Positions 18,301-27,156 of a stretch of 64,000 nucleotides of DNA are shown in pieces. Both the position numbers and the translations under genes were made by a program. The stretch spans positions 25,884 through 89,883 of the forward strand of contig JAILRC010000056.1 of the NCBI GenBank assembly GCA_024698485.1. Reading direction: 5' to 3'. This DNA comes from Lachnospiraceae bacterium (GTDB lineage: Bacteria > Bacillota > Clostridia > Lachnospirales > Lachnospiraceae). Each line of letters starts with the position of its first letter. Within the stretch, counting starts at the first letter, position 1. The notes under the pieces are model-generated. The model saw only the letters and a program-made list of their open reading frames with translations. It was not told where the DNA came from and did no database searches.

Positions 18301-19601
18301 CCGTAAAAGACACGGGCATAGGCATTAAACCCGAGGATACGGAGAAACTCTTCAATGCATATGAACGTCTGGATGAAGTCAGGAACGGCGGCATCCAGGG
18401 AACGGGTCTGGGACTCAACATTTCCAGGCAGTTTGCTGAACTCATGCACGGAAGACTCTGGTGCGAAAGCACCTACGGCAAGGGCAGCGAGTTCATCCTG
18501 ACTCTTGTGCAGAAGATCGCAGACGATACGGAAATGGGCGTTTTCAGGGAAGAAGATGCCAAGAACAGTGCAGGAAGATATGTTCCCAAGTTCGTGGCTC
18601 CCGATGCCGATGTGCTGGTAGTGGATGACAACCCCATGAACTTAAGCGTTTTCAAGGGTCTGCTGAAACCTACAAAGGTGTTCGTTACCACTGCGGAAAG
18701 CGGTGAAGAATGCCTTGAAAAACTGAGAACCGACAGGTTCGACGTGGTGTTCCTGGATCATATGATGCCGGGAATGGACGGCATAGAGACCCTTAAGATA
18801 ATACGAGAGACAATGCCCGACCTTCCCGTCTATGCCCTGACGGCAAATGCCACTGCGGGAGGAGACGAGTTCTATAAGTCCAAGGGCTTCAACGGTTATC
18901 TGTCCAAGCCCATAGATACGGCGGCCCTGGAGCGCACGATCATGAAGCATCTTCCTCCGGAGATCATCAAAAAAACCGATCCCGAAGAGGATGAGGAAGA
19001 GGAACTTTCCACAGAGGATCTTGAGTGGCTTAAAGATGTCGAAGGCATAGATCCGGAGGAAGGCTTGCAGAATTCGGGCGGCGTAGCGGCATATGCCCGG
19101 TCTTTAAGGATGTTCCTGGACACGATGGAGTCCTTCGCGAAGGTCATACAGGATGCATATGCTTCCGGGGATATAAAGCTTTATACCGTAAAGGTGCATG
19201 CCCTTAAGAGTTCCGCAAGGATAATCGGAGCTATGGGGCTTTCGGAAATGTGCCGGGCGTTGGAGGATGCGGGAAATCGCAAGGATATGGCCTTCATAGA
19301 AGCAAATACGGAAAAGATGCTGGAGGCATACAGGGGATTTTATGACAAACTTAAGCCTGTGTACGGAGAAGGATCCGGAGATGAAAAGGATAAACCGGAG
19401 ATATCCCCGGCGGAGCTTAAGGATGCATATAGCGTGCTTAAGGATTTTGTACCGCAGATGGACTACGATGCGGTGGAAATGACCCTTGCTCAGCTGAAGG
19501 AGTTCAGACTTCAGGAAGAAGACCGTGAAAAAGTGGAAAAGCTGGGAAAACTTCTGAAGACCTTTGACTGGGAAAAGATGGAAGAGTTATTGGAAAAATG
19601 A
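15351..19601 (+). CDS. Hybrid sensor histidine kinase with beta-propeller sensor, receiver and Hpt domains
   Basis: About 1416 residues. An N-terminal signal/membrane helix is followed by two-component-propeller repeats (about residues 45-640, recurring IWVAT/MWFAS/DGVIAG motifs), a Y_Y_Y-like domain, a membrane helix near 785, a HisKA domain with the phospho-acceptor H831 in SHEIRTP, an HATPase domain, a receiver with D1136 (FLDHMMPG), and a C-terminal Hpt domain with H1283 (VHALKSSAR). Such giant hybrids sense carbohydrates in Bacteroides, but there the output is an AraC domain; here the phosphorelay must end on a separate regulator, plausibly the next gene. The ATG at 15351 is chosen because GGAGG lies 10 bases upstream; a TTG at 15342 is too close to it. 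Confidence 0.93.
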   Translation: MRLKNRLKKYTALTLMTAILTLPAMMGFLRTENGFALAGERDEEKVGLGGGYAATGRLSDMGYMAKLYDARNGLPTSEANFILGASDGYVWIGGYSGIIRYDGLNFERLPASSGLTNGRGLYEDRQGRIWVATNDNGVVVIDRGEYRHYGKKEGLQSSSVRAFAQDYENRVYIGYTAGVAYVDDEMVLHRVDDSRINGERVLRLVTDAAGDVFGQTKSGKIFELRKGAVVACYDSDDLKMGKITTILADPVSPCRLYIGTEDSCVYYGKFGDTASEAERIDTAPAANIHWMSYECGRVWVTSDSVIGYLDENNKFVEIKDLPMNDSIEMVTSDYQGNMWFASSRQGVMKIVANNFTDFTEKAGIPELVVNTVCINNGVTYVGTDNGLLAVGTDSKVTENSLTEKLAGIRIRCLMNDSRGNMWISCFTGHKGLWRMSPEGEILELTTDEGMPGDEIRCTYETSDGSVIAGTNEGVAVIRDGKVEKSYGSDAGLKNTVILTVCEGDNGSILAGSDGDGIYVIGDSGLSRIGTDEGLTSDVIMRIKKDEERGVYWIITSNSIQYMKNGVLSEISTFPYNNCFDILWDANNRLWILSSRGVYSVDEEEMLANDLLNYRLYTLTNGLTSLPIGHSYSFLDGNGDLYIAGQTGVSKVNVYGGFEETTGIRTTLAGVFYDDVKIEADAKGIYVIPTGRGRIQIFPAVLNYTASDPLIKAFLEGADDPGIKMEQSKLGPLEYTGLSYGTYKLHIQVLKQETEKVLSDEVFIIKKEPSPFELLTVRMIVIVALVVVSGVIVWRIMVGTVIRKQYYQIQEAKEEAERANSAKSQFLANMSHEIRTPINTIMGMDEMILREDAAKVPRSYYLSVMNNAVDIKSAAESLLSLINDLLDISKIESGKMHLVEEEYDVAEMLRSLTTMVRVRSEAKKLYFDVEVDERIPVRLYGDDKKIKQIVLNLLTNAVKYTDEGGFTLRVSLMEKDPLSCTLKISVKDTGIGIKPEDTEKLFNAYERLDEVRNGGIQGTGLGLNISRQFAELMHGRLWCESTYGKGSEFILTLVQKIADDTEMGVFREEDAKNSAGRYVPKFVAPDADVLVVDDNPMNLSVFKGLLKPTKVFVTTAESGEECLEKLRTDRFDVVFLDHMMPGMDGIETLKIIRETMPDLPVYALTANATAGGDEFYKSKGFNGYLSKPIDTAALERTIMKHLPPEIIKKTDPEEDEEEELSTEDLEWLKDVEGIDPEEGLQNSGGVAAYARSLRMFLDTMESFAKVIQDAYASGDIKLYTVKVHALKSSARIIGAMGLSEMCRALEDAGNRKDMAFIEANTEKMLEAYRGFYDKLKPVYGEGSGDEKDKPEISPAELKDAYSVLKDFVPQMDYDAVEMTLAQLKEFRLQEEDREKVEKLGKLLKTFDWEKMEELLEK

Positions 19602-19656
19602 CGCCAAGGCGTTAAATATCATGGGTAAGCCAAAGTAACAGGCGGAAAGGTGCAGC

Positions 19657-20415
19657 ATGGAACACAAGATACTGATGACGGGGGAAAAACAGACATTTCT
19701 TACTCGTGTTCTTACAAACAAGTTGAATGAGTCGGGTCACGACTGTGAATTCGTTGTCTGGGATGTGGACGGCATAAACAGCAAATGGGACGAATCCACG
19801 GTGGTGGTCATGTACATTGACGAAAATGAACGCCCCGACGACAAATTCCTTCATTATCTTAGCGATAAAATGACGGAAACGGGAGATATGATGATCCTAA
19901 TAGGGGCGAAGGACGACATTGACATTGTGAAGACCAAGTTTCCTGTGGAACTGATCTACACCACCTACACCCGCCCGGTAAACAACGATGAATTTATGAA
20001 ATCCGTGGACAGTCTTTTCAAAAAGCTGGACACAGGCGAATTTAAGAAGAGCATACTGGTGGTGGATGACGATCCCAATTATCTTGCCCTTGTGAGAGAG
20101 TGGCTCAAGGACTGTTACAAGGTCTCCATGGCAAACTCCGGCATGCAGGCCATAAAGTGGCTGGCAAAGAACAAGGTGGATCTCATTCTCCTGGATTACG
20201 AGATGCCTGTCACCAGCGGGCCTCAGGTTCTTGAAATGCTGAAGAGCGAAAGCGAGACGAAAGACATTCCCGTCATGTTCCTTACTGGAAAGAGCGACAA
20301 GGAAAGCGTTATGAAGGTGGTGGCATTGAAACCCGAAGGCTATTTCCTTAAGACCATCAAGAAAAAGGAACTTTTGAAGATCCTGAACAATTTCTTTATA
20401 AAGATCAAAGCTTAA
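19657..20415 (+). CDS. Response-regulator protein (pseudo-receiver plus receiver)
   Basis: A 252-residue cytoplasmic protein. Residues 1-120 resemble a receiver fold but lack the acidic pocket. Residues 130-250 are a clear receiver domain with the acidic pair in VVDDDPN, the phospho-acceptor D180 (LLDYEMP), a threonine in FLTGKSD and the lysine in FLKTI. There is no DNA-binding output domain, so it probably acts through protein contact. It follows the hybrid kinase by 55 bp and precedes an HD-GYP protein by 35 bp, making it the likely phosphorelay partner in this cluster. Confidence 0.88.
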   Translation: MEHKILMTGEKQTFLTRVLTNKLNESGHDCEFVVWDVDGINSKWDESTVVVMYIDENERPDDKFLHYLSDKMTETGDMMILIGAKDDIDIVKTKFPVELIYTTYTRPVNNDEFMKSVDSLFKKLDTGEFKKSILVVDDDPNYLALVREWLKDCYKVSMANSGMQAIKWLAKNKVDLILLDYEMPVTSGPQVLEMLKSESETKDIPVMFLTGKSDKESVMKVVALKPEGYFLKTIKKKELLKILNNFFIKIKA

Positions 20416-20450
20416 GTATAAATTCGAAAATAACAGGAAGGGAGAAAAGG

Positions 20451-22862
20451 ATGATGGAGTTAATGAAACAACATCAGGTGGATGTAATGCTTGCTTTGTC
20501 CAGCATATGCTTTATCATCGCCCTTTTTACGCTGCTCACCGGGACCATCTCGGGAAAGAGAAAGCGCATCCTTTTGAAGATGCAGCTCTGTTCCGGAACC
20601 TGGCTTTTTGCGGACAGGATAGCCTACATCTACCACGGAGTTTCCGGCAGACCTGCCATGATAGCGGTGTATGTCAGCAACTTCCTGGTGTTCTTTTTGA
20701 CCATTGCCGTTCTGGCTTCCGTTAACAGGTATATGGAAGATGTGCTGGTGAACGAGGGGGGAATGGAAAAAGTGCCCCTTCCTCTTAAGATCGGCGATCT
20801 GTTTTCCTATATCGCAGAAGGCCTTGTGATTCTGTCCCAGTTTACGGGGCTTTATTACACCTTCGATGCTTCCAACACCTACATCAGATCACCCCTTTAT
20901 TTTGTGAGTTATATTTTCCCCTATTCGATACTGATCATCCAGTTTGTGATGCTGTGCATACACAGGAGAATACTTAAGGGTAAGATCGCTTTTTCACTCT
21001 ATCTTTTTGTTTTCGGATGCATATTCTTCTCCATGGTACAGTTCTTCATTTACGGCATATCCTGGATGGATATGACTGCGGTGACCATGGTTATCCTGGT
21101 CTATCTCTTCGCATTTCTGGACATGAACGAAAGAGCGGAAAAGGCCAATCGTATCGTCATCGAACGACTGAAGGACGAACAGGCGGGGACCAAGCGTCTT
21201 TTTGAACAGACGGCTTCCCTTCTTGCCTATGCCATAGATGCAAAAAATCCACTGACCAAAGGACGTCTTGAAAGGATCGCGGGTTATTCCAGAGATCTGG
21301 CAAAGATGTCGGGACACAGTGAAGATGAATGCGACAGGATCTACTACTCCGCCCTTCTTCATGATGTGGGGAAACTCGGCGTTCCCGAGGACATCGTGAG
21401 ACGAGAGAACGACCTTACTGCGGAAGACGATGAACTCCTTAAAAGACATCCCGAAATGGGAGAGGAACTGCTTTCCGGAATCACCGCTGTTCCTTTCCTT
21501 AAATACGGCGCCCGGTCCCATAATGAGCGTTACGACGGTCATGGCTATCCCGACGGCCTTAAGGGAGACATGATCCCGGAAGTTGCAAGGATAATAGCCG
21601 TGGCCAATACCTATGATGCCATGACCTCAAAAAGGATCTTTTCGGAACCTCTTCCCCAGAACACTGTCCGTGAGGAATTGATGAAAATGGCCGGGTTCCA
21701 GCTGGATCCCAAGTACGTGGGGATCATGACGGATATGATCGACAGCGACAGGGAATATGCCCTTAGGGAAAAGAGCGAAGAAAACGTTCATAAGGACGAG
21801 ACGGACATTACAAGAGTTTCGGTTTTGAATTTCGACGAATACAAGGATGTGGTTTCCGACGGCATCAGACTTACGGAAAACTTTACGGAGATCACGTTTT
21901 CATACATAAGGGAAAAGGGCTACGATCCTGCCCGTTCCCTGCCCGCACTGATCCTTTTCGATTCGCTGGATGCCTGCGTCCACAAAGACGAAAGCTCTGT
22001 CAGGATCCTGGACTATCTGGAATATGCCGAGATCTGGCTTGACGGTCACACCGTAAGCACCGCAGCCAGAAATCTCAAGGTGGACACCTTGGCGGGAGAA
22101 GATCAGGAGAGTTACAGCGTTCGCGGAGACGGCTCAAGGATATACAGGGTGAAGGCTGCGAAATACAGAGATCATGTGGTCCTCATCGTTTCGGAAAACG
22201 GAAAGAGCATCAAGGTGACGGTGGCGTTGCCGGATGCCATAAGATATGCCTATATGGCTTTTACGGGAGAGCATTGCAGACTCAGCGGTTTTGACCTGAA
22301 GGTTACCGACGAGCCCCTTAAGGAGGGAGATTTTGAGAGGATAGCCGAGGAAGTCAGCTTCATCGAGTGTCCCGAAGGAGACATCCCCAATGTTCAGGTG
22401 GAAGGAAACAGGACTGCGGAAAGTCTTCCCGTGGCTCTTTCGGACGGTATGAGAATGGATCTCCGGGTGCGGTCACTGCCCACGGCGAGCCTTATATGGC
22501 ATTGTCCTTACATCCTTGTCTTTTCATCCGGAAACGGAAGAACGGACAGCGAGGATTACAAGGAGATCTGCTGCGTGAGGTTTGACGGAGAGGATGCCAC
22601 ACGAAACGGAACCGCCCAGAATGAGATAACGGTGAAACGCGGAGACGCTTTCGAAAGCTGGGATAAATGGAAGAATCTCAACAAAAAAGGCTATGAGAGC
22701 GAGATCAGATTCTTCCGCCGCCGTAACAGGATCGGTCTGGAGACGGAGAACGGAGGCATCATCTTAAGGTGTTCTTCGATCCTTACGGATAAAACGGATA
22801 AAGTCTATGTAGCTCTTACGGGAGATCAGGTGGCTCTGACGGACATCAGAGTACTGAGATGA
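20451..22862 (+). CDS. Membrane HD-GYP phosphodiesterase-like protein with unknown C-terminal domain
   Basis: 803 residues: about seven N-terminal membrane helices (15-225), a coiled linker, an HD-GYP domain with an intact HD (LLHDVGK, H304-D305) and NERYDGHGYPDG (about 357-368), then a long beta-rich C-terminal region (about 450-803) that I do not recognise and that looks like one or two jelly-roll-like modules. The HD-GYP part should hydrolyse cyclic di-GMP or a related dinucleotide. As last gene of the cluster it may be the output controlled by the upstream receiver protein. The ATG at 20454 is an equally possible start. Confidence 0.88.
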   Translation: MMELMKQHQVDVMLALSSICFIIALFTLLTGTISGKRKRILLKMQLCSGTWLFADRIAYIYHGVSGRPAMIAVYVSNFLVFFLTIAVLASVNRYMEDVLVNEGGMEKVPLPLKIGDLFSYIAEGLVILSQFTGLYYTFDASNTYIRSPLYFVSYIFPYSILIIQFVMLCIHRRILKGKIAFSLYLFVFGCIFFSMVQFFIYGISWMDMTAVTMVILVYLFAFLDMNERAEKANRIVIERLKDEQAGTKRLFEQTASLLAYAIDAKNPLTKGRLERIAGYSRDLAKMSGHSEDECDRIYYSALLHDVGKLGVPEDIVRRENDLTAEDDELLKRHPEMGEELLSGITAVPFLKYGARSHNERYDGHGYPDGLKGDMIPEVARIIAVANTYDAMTSKRIFSEPLPQNTVREELMKMAGFQLDPKYVGIMTDMIDSDREYALREKSEENVHKDETDITRVSVLNFDEYKDVVSDGIRLTENFTEITFSYIREKGYDPARSLPALILFDSLDACVHKDESSVRILDYLEYAEIWLDGHTVSTAARNLKVDTLAGEDQESYSVRGDGSRIYRVKAAKYRDHVVLIVSENGKSIKVTVALPDAIRYAYMAFTGEHCRLSGFDLKVTDEPLKEGDFERIAEEVSFIECPEGDIPNVQVEGNRTAESLPVALSDGMRMDLRVRSLPTASLIWHCPYILVFSSGNGRTDSEDYKEICCVRFDGEDATRNGTAQNEITVKRGDAFESWDKWKNLNKKGYESEIRFFRRRNRIGLETENGGIILRCSSILTDKTDKVYVALTGDQVALTDIRVLR

Positions 22863-22883
22863 ACAGAGAGTATTGAAAAAGAA

Positions 22884-22922
22884 AAAGGGAAGCAGGCTGC
22901 GAACAGTTTGCTTCCCTTTTTT
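22884..22922. terminator. Bidirectional terminator between convergent genes
   Basis: AAAGGGAAGCA pairs with TGCTTCCCTTT with a 14-nt loop; T runs on both strands serve the HD-GYP gene and the minus-strand VanZ gene. Confidence 0.9.
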
Positions 22923-23425
22923 TACGCTCTTTTTTTCGAGAGAAGTCCGTGAATGACATTTATTAATGTGATCGCCAGTCCCATGATGGCAGCGCCTATG
23001 GAATCCACAAGCACATCCAAGGGATCGCCCACGCGGCCCCGGACGAAGGTCTGATGCAGTTCGTCAAGGCAGGCACAAAGGACGGTACAGACGAAGGCAA
23101 TGGCAAGACGCAGGGGGAATCTGAGGCGTTTATCGTCTTTTTTAAGGATGACGGTCACGGGAACGAAGAAGGAGAACATCAGTAAGGCGTGTTCTCCGGC
23201 GTGACCCATGATGCGTATCTTTTCGTTAACATCCTCCACCTTGAGACTGTATTCTTTGTCGTCACCGGACCAGAGGCCCATGTTTTCCTCCGTTGCTATG
23301 ATCTTTTTCGCAATCTTTCTGCTCATACTTCCGGATTGGGAGCCGTTCTGGCTGGAAAAGCCGAAGATCATCATTATGCATAAAAGGAGAGGAATGAAGG
23401 ACAGGATTTTCTTGAGTTTATTCAT
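22922..23425 (-). CDS. VanZ family membrane protein
   Basis: A 167-residue membrane protein with four hydrophobic helices and the VanZ pattern: an N-terminal helix, a FSSQNGSQSG loop, GHAGEHALLMF, and DELHQTFVRGRVGDPLDVLVDSIG before the last helix. VanZ proteins are named after the low-level teicoplanin-resistance protein, but most family members have no proven role and some affect the cell envelope. It is transcribed on the minus strand after a decayed PhoU-like remnant. Confidence 0.9.
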   Translation of the reverse strand: MNKLKKILSFIPLLLCIMMIFGFSSQNGSQSGSMSRKIAKKIIATEENMGLWSGDDKEYSLKVEDVNEKIRIMGHAGEHALLMFSFFVPVTVILKKDDKRLRFPLRLAIAFVCTVLCACLDELHQTFVRGRVGDPLDVLVDSIGAAIMGLAITLINVIHGLLSKKRA

Positions 23426-23437
23426 AAATACGACCGA

Positions 23438-23938
23438 TCAAATGTTTATTTTTTGAAGCTTTGTTAAATATGTTTCTCTTTCTTTTTCGTACTGTTCGTT
23501 GTACCAGCTGTCTTCGCCCTTGTGGAGGGTGGCTGCGTAGCTGTGGGCTTCGTTTGCGTCCTCGAGCACACGGGCAATGGTGGCAAACCCTATATTGGAG
23601 CACACATCGGAGATAAGTTCCACATTGGAAAGAATGTCCAGGAAGGTGGTTCCTGTGGTGATGTCACATTTTCCTTCCCTGAGACGTGAAAGATGGTTGG
23701 AACGCATGATATCGATCATATCATCCACCACCTGTTCAAGAGGCTCTATATGTTTGGCTGCTTCGATGTCACGGGAATGAAAGGATTTTTGGGTGTAAGC
23801 GAGTATCTCTGTCAAAATATCCCGGATGACTTCCAGTTCTTTGATCGCATAGGGTGAAAGCTGAACAAGATAGGTGCTGACCTTGTCCATGAGCATGTCT
23901 ATGTTATCTTCCTCGGTGTTTATGATCTCAAATTCTTT
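23438..23938 (-). pseudogene. PhoU-domain remnant of a Na/Pi cotransporter
   Basis: The open frame encodes the C-terminal PhoU-like domain found at the end of Na+/phosphate cotransporters (PLEQVVDDMIDIMRSNHLSRL and SDVCSNIGFATI match that domain). The transporter part with its membrane helices is absent. Upstream of the first ATG (23896) the frame continues in the same domain (EFEIINTEEDNIDMLMDKVSTYLVQL) until a stop at 23939-23941. From family knowledge, the helices normally lying between YLVQLS and the IKELEVIRDI helix, where the first PhoU metal-motif helices occur, are missing. Loss of the transporter half plus an internal deletion indicates a decayed gene, although a short product of 152 residues from 23896 could still be made. 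Confidence 0.6.
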
Positions 23939-24014
23939 TCATTGTGCTGTTTGTTTTATGAGGAATTATACCCAAACACGTCTATTATAACACATTTCTT
24001 GTGCACTTTTTCTA

Positions 24015-24043
24015 TTGAATTTTTTAATTGATGTAATTATAAT
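24015..24043 (+). promoter_or_regulatory. Sigma-A promoter upstream of the 78-aa protein
   Basis: TTGAAT (24015-24020), 17 bp, perfect TATAAT (24038-24043). Confidence 0.7.
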
Positions 24044-24075
24044 AAATCAGATATTATAAAAAGGACGGCATAAAC

Positions 24076-24312
24076 ATGGATAATATGTCTCAGATGCTAA
24101 AACTCATGGGAGCCTGGAACAGGTTCAAGAGCAATCATCCCAAGTTCCCTGCATTTATGAAAGCGGTTCAGAAGCGTGGTTTCAAGGAGAACATGGTGAT
24201 AGAGATCATAGTTACGGAGCCTGACGGCGAGAAGATCGAGAACAGCATGAAACTTACGGCCGGCGATATCGAGCTCCTTCAGGAACTGAAGAGCATGAAG
24301 CCCAACGCATAA
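24076..24312 (+). CDS. Conserved small protein (78 aa), function unknown
   Basis: A 78-residue soluble protein with a helical N-terminus containing WNRFKSNHPKFPAFMKAVQKRG, then a short beta region and a C-terminal helix. I recall similar proteins (W..F..NHPKFPAFL..V..RG) across Lachnospiraceae, always annotated as hypothetical. It has its own promoter and lies 62 bp upstream of a cytidylate-kinase-like gene. No catalytic motif is visible. Confidence 0.75.
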   Translation: MDNMSQMLKLMGAWNRFKSNHPKFPAFMKAVQKRGFKENMVIEIIVTEPDGEKIENSMKLTAGDIELLQELKSMKPNA

Positions 24313-24374
24313 ACGGAAAAGACGGCTATCGAACACAGGAAGAGAACAGAAAAATAAGGATTAGGAGAGAGCAT

Positions 24375-25067
24375 ATGCACATCACATTGACAGGAAACCT
24401 TGGCAGCGGAAAATCCACCCTCAGCAAGTTTTTTGAAAAAGAGTACGGCTACGAGATCTATTCTACGGGAAAAGTCATCAGAGAACTGGCCGAAGAACGT
24501 GGCATCACGGTTTTGGAAATGAACAAGCTCATGTCGGAGGATTCAAAATACGATCATATGATCGACGACCGCTCCGCTCAGATCTCAAGAGACCGTCAGG
24601 CGGACAACATTTTCTTTGACTCACGTCTTGCATGGCATTTTGTGGGAAAGGCATTCAGAGTTTTCCTTTCCGTAAGCCTTGACACCGCAGTTCAGCGTAT
24701 CATGGGTGACAACAGAGGAAACGTTGAGACCTACGCATCTGCCGAGGAGTGCAAAGCTTCCCTGAAGGCAAGAGTTGCGGAAGAAGAAAAGCGTTACAAA
24801 GAGATCTATGACATAGATTACTTCAATTACACCAATTACAACCTGGTGCTGGATTCCACGATCTGCACCCCCGATGTGCTTTCCAAGATCCTCTATGACG
24901 AGGCTGTCGACTACTACAAGGCAATGGAAGAGGGCAGGGATTACACCCGCCTTATCATTTCCAAAGAACGCGGACTTGCGGATTTCGAAAAGGAAGCGGC
25001 AGCTTCGAAGGCAGAACTTAAGAACCTTCACGGTCATGAGTTCTATGTGATCACTCTTACAAAATAA
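24375..25067 (+). CDS. Cytidylate-kinase-like P-loop NTPase
   Basis: A 230-residue P-loop protein resembling archaeal-type (d)CMP kinases and dephospho-CoA-kinase-like proteins. The Walker A motif GNLGSGKST lies at residues 7-15, followed by a nucleoside-monophosphate-kinase lid-like region with IDDRSAQISR and DSRLAWHF. Acceptor specificity is uncertain. Its C-terminal 60 residues (after about 170) are not part of the basic kinase fold and look helical. A bidirectional terminator follows. Confidence 0.75.
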   Translation: MHITLTGNLGSGKSTLSKFFEKEYGYEIYSTGKVIRELAEERGITVLEMNKLMSEDSKYDHMIDDRSAQISRDRQADNIFFDSRLAWHFVGKAFRVFLSVSLDTAVQRIMGDNRGNVETYASAEECKASLKARVAEEEKRYKEIYDIDYFNYTNYNLVLDSTICTPDVLSKILYDEAVDYYKAMEEGRDYTRLIISKERGLADFEKEAAASKAELKNLHGHEFYVITLTK

Positions 25068-25075
25068 ACAAAAAC

Positions 25076-25111
25076 GGCTGTGTGACTTTCATCACACAGC
25101 CCTATTTTTTT
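25076..25111. terminator. Bidirectional terminator
   Basis: A perfect 10-bp stem GGCTGTGTGA/TCACACAGCC with a 6-nt loop, T run on the plus strand and A run before it. It serves the kinase-like gene and the end of the BMP transporter operon. Confidence 0.92.
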
Positions 25112-26066
25112 ATCTCTCTTCTCTGAAGTAAGTGATGCCCAGACCTGCGGGAGGCTGGTTCTCACGCTTTTTCCTGATACTGGTGAGGATCAGTACCACG
25201 ATGGTGAATACGTAAGGAAGAAGCTTGATGAGAGGCGTCATGGCCATGGGCAGCTGTATGCCCAGGATGCTGGAAGCATAGGCATTTGCAATGTACAAAA
25301 GGCCGAAGACGAAGGAGCCCAGGATGCAGATGTGAGGCTTCCAAAGGGAGAAGATGACCAAGGCTACGGAGAGCCAGCCGAGAGCCTCGATGGAGAGGTA
25401 AGCTTCCTGAGAACCCGCATAATCCATGATGTAGTAAAGTCCGCCCAGACCTGCTATGCCGGAACCGATGACGGTGGCAATGTACTTGTAGGCAGTAACG
25501 TTGATGCCTACTGCGTCTGCTGTGGCAGCGCTTTCGCCTATGGCGCGGAGGTTAAGACCCGATCTCGTGCGATAGAGGAAGTAAGAGGCATAGAGTGCAA
25601 CAGCCAGAGCAAGGAAAGTCATGACTCCGCAGTACTTCAGGGAGTTGGTCATGTTGGAGAAGGGGGCTCTGAAGTACTCCAGTGCATAGAGGTACTCGTG
25701 AGCGCCGATGCGGGTAAGGCGTGACATTATGAACTTGGTGATGCCCACACCGAAGGTGGTGAGAGCAAGACCCGTAACGTTCTGATTGGAATGAAGGGAA
25801 ACCGTCAGGAAACTGTACAGGAGTCCCATGAGTCCGCCGCTTATGAAGCAGGCCAGCAATGAAACAGTGACAATGATGAAGCCCGGGATGTTGTGACCGT
25901 ACATGAGCTGAAGAACGACACAGCCACCGGCAGCACCCACGCTCATGACTCCGGGGATACCCAGGTTCAGATGCCCCACTTTTTCCGTAACGATCTCGCC
26001 GGTAGCGCCCAAAAGGAAGATGATACCTATGGAGAAGGAGGACAGAAGATAGTTCAATATGCTCAT
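25110..26066 (-). CDS. BMP/nucleoside ABC transporter permease 2
   Basis: A 318-residue inner-membrane permease of the branched-chain/simple-sugar type (COG1079), the second permease of nucleoside transporters such as NupQ of Bacillus. Around nine hydrophobic segments are visible, with the conserved HLNLGIPGVMSVGA and the ESAATADAVGINV coupling loop facing the ATPase. It starts one base after the preceding permease gene stop on the minus strand and is the last gene of the operon. Confidence 0.92.
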   Translation of the reverse strand: MSILNYLLSSFSIGIIFLLGATGEIVTEKVGHLNLGIPGVMSVGAAGGCVVLQLMYGHNIPGFIIVTVSLLACFISGGLMGLLYSFLTVSLHSNQNVTGLALTTFGVGITKFIMSRLTRIGAHEYLYALEYFRAPFSNMTNSLKYCGVMTFLALAVALYASYFLYRTRSGLNLRAIGESAATADAVGINVTAYKYIATVIGSGIAGLGGLYYIMDYAGSQEAYLSIEALGWLSVALVIFSLWKPHICILGSFVFGLLYIANAYASSILGIQLPMAMTPLIKLLPYVFTIVVLILTSIRKKRENQPPAGLGITYFREER

Positions 26067-26067
26067 T

Positions 26068-27156
26068 TTATGCCTCCTTTGCTGCCTTATGGCGGAAATT
26101 GATCTTATAGTTGATAAAGAACTCGCAACCTATGATGAAGAAGATGATGATGCCCACGATGACCGAAGGAAAAGCGGAATCAATGTTGAAGTCCGTGGAG
26201 ATCTGGGATGCGCCCTGATCCAGGAAAGTGATGAGGAAGGATGTAAGAGCCATCTTTATGGGATCGAATTTTGCAAGCCAGCTGACCATGATGGCTGTGA
26301 AGCCCTGGCCGCCGATGGTTGCTGTGGTAACGGAGTGATCCAGTGCGGAAACGATGAGGAAACCTGCGAGTCCGCAAAGGGCTCCGGAAATGGTCATGGT
26401 ACGGATGATGACTTTTTTAACGTTGATACCGATGTACAGGGCCGTCTTTTGGCTTTCGCCTACAACTGAGATCTCGTAGCCGTGCTTGGAGTAGTTCAGG
26501 TAGACATAGAGACCAATGGTGAGGATAGCGACCACAAGTATCAGCAGGAAATAGTCATGACCAAGCTTTGGAAGATAGCCGAAGTTCAGCATTCCCAGTG
26601 TTGAGGATCCGCTGGGGGTCCAGAGCATCAGGAAATAGGAAACGATGAAGGTGGCTATATAGTTCATCATCAGTGTAAAAAGTGTCTCGTTGGTGTTCCA
26701 GAGAGCCTTGCATATGGCGGGGATGACGCCCCAGACAGCTCCGATGACCACTGAAGACAGCAGCATGATGATGAGGAGCAGCCAGTTGGGAATCTTTCCG
26801 CCGAGACCTATGATGCAGGCTACGGAGGCAAGAGCACCGATAAGGGACTGACCTTCCGCTCCGATGTTCCAGAACTTCATGCGGAATGCGGGGGTTACGG
26901 CTAAGGATATGCACAGGAGAACTGCCAGATCCTTGGCGAATTTCCAGATCCTTCGCTTGGTGCCGAAGGAGCCGGCAAACATGGAACCCAGCATCTTGAA
27001 AGGATTGATGCCGATGAGGATCATGGACAGGATCATGCAGACGATGACCGCCAGAACAATAGCGGCTGTTCTGATGCCGGCTCTGTACATAAGAGGCAGA
27101 TCCTCACGCTTTGTTATATGGAACAGAGGTTCTTTTTCGATGTGCTGTTTACTCAT
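26068..27156 (-). CDS. BMP/nucleoside ABC transporter permease 1
   Basis: A 362-residue inner-membrane permease (COG4603, NupP-like) with about ten hydrophobic helices, the conserved NIGAEGQSLIGALA segment and the coupling loop VVGESQKTALYIGINV. It pairs with the second permease to form the translocation channel. Its start overlaps the end of the ATPase gene by 8 bp, indicating translational coupling. Confidence 0.92.
   Translation of the reverse strand: MSKQHIEKEPLFHITKREDLPLMYRAGIRTAAIVLAVIVCMILSMILIGINPFKMLGSMFAGSFGTKRRIWKFAKDLAVLLCISLAVTPAFRMKFWNIGAEGQSLIGALASVACIIGLGGKIPNWLLLIIMLLSSVVIGAVWGVIPAICKALWNTNETLFTLMMNYIATFIVSYFLMLWTPSGSSTLGMLNFGYLPKLGHDYFLLILVVAILTIGLYVYLNYSKHGYEISVVGESQKTALYIGINVKKVIIRTMTISGALCGLAGFLIVSALDHSVTTATIGGQGFTAIMVSWLAKFDPIKMALTSFLITFLDQGASQISTDFNIDSAFPSVIVGIIIFFIIGCEFFINYKINFRHKAAKEA

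Noticed and set aside
22922..23425. VanZ as evidence of a glycopeptide-resistance cluster
   Set aside because: No vanA/H/X/R/S genes nearby; VanZ-family proteins are common without resistance.
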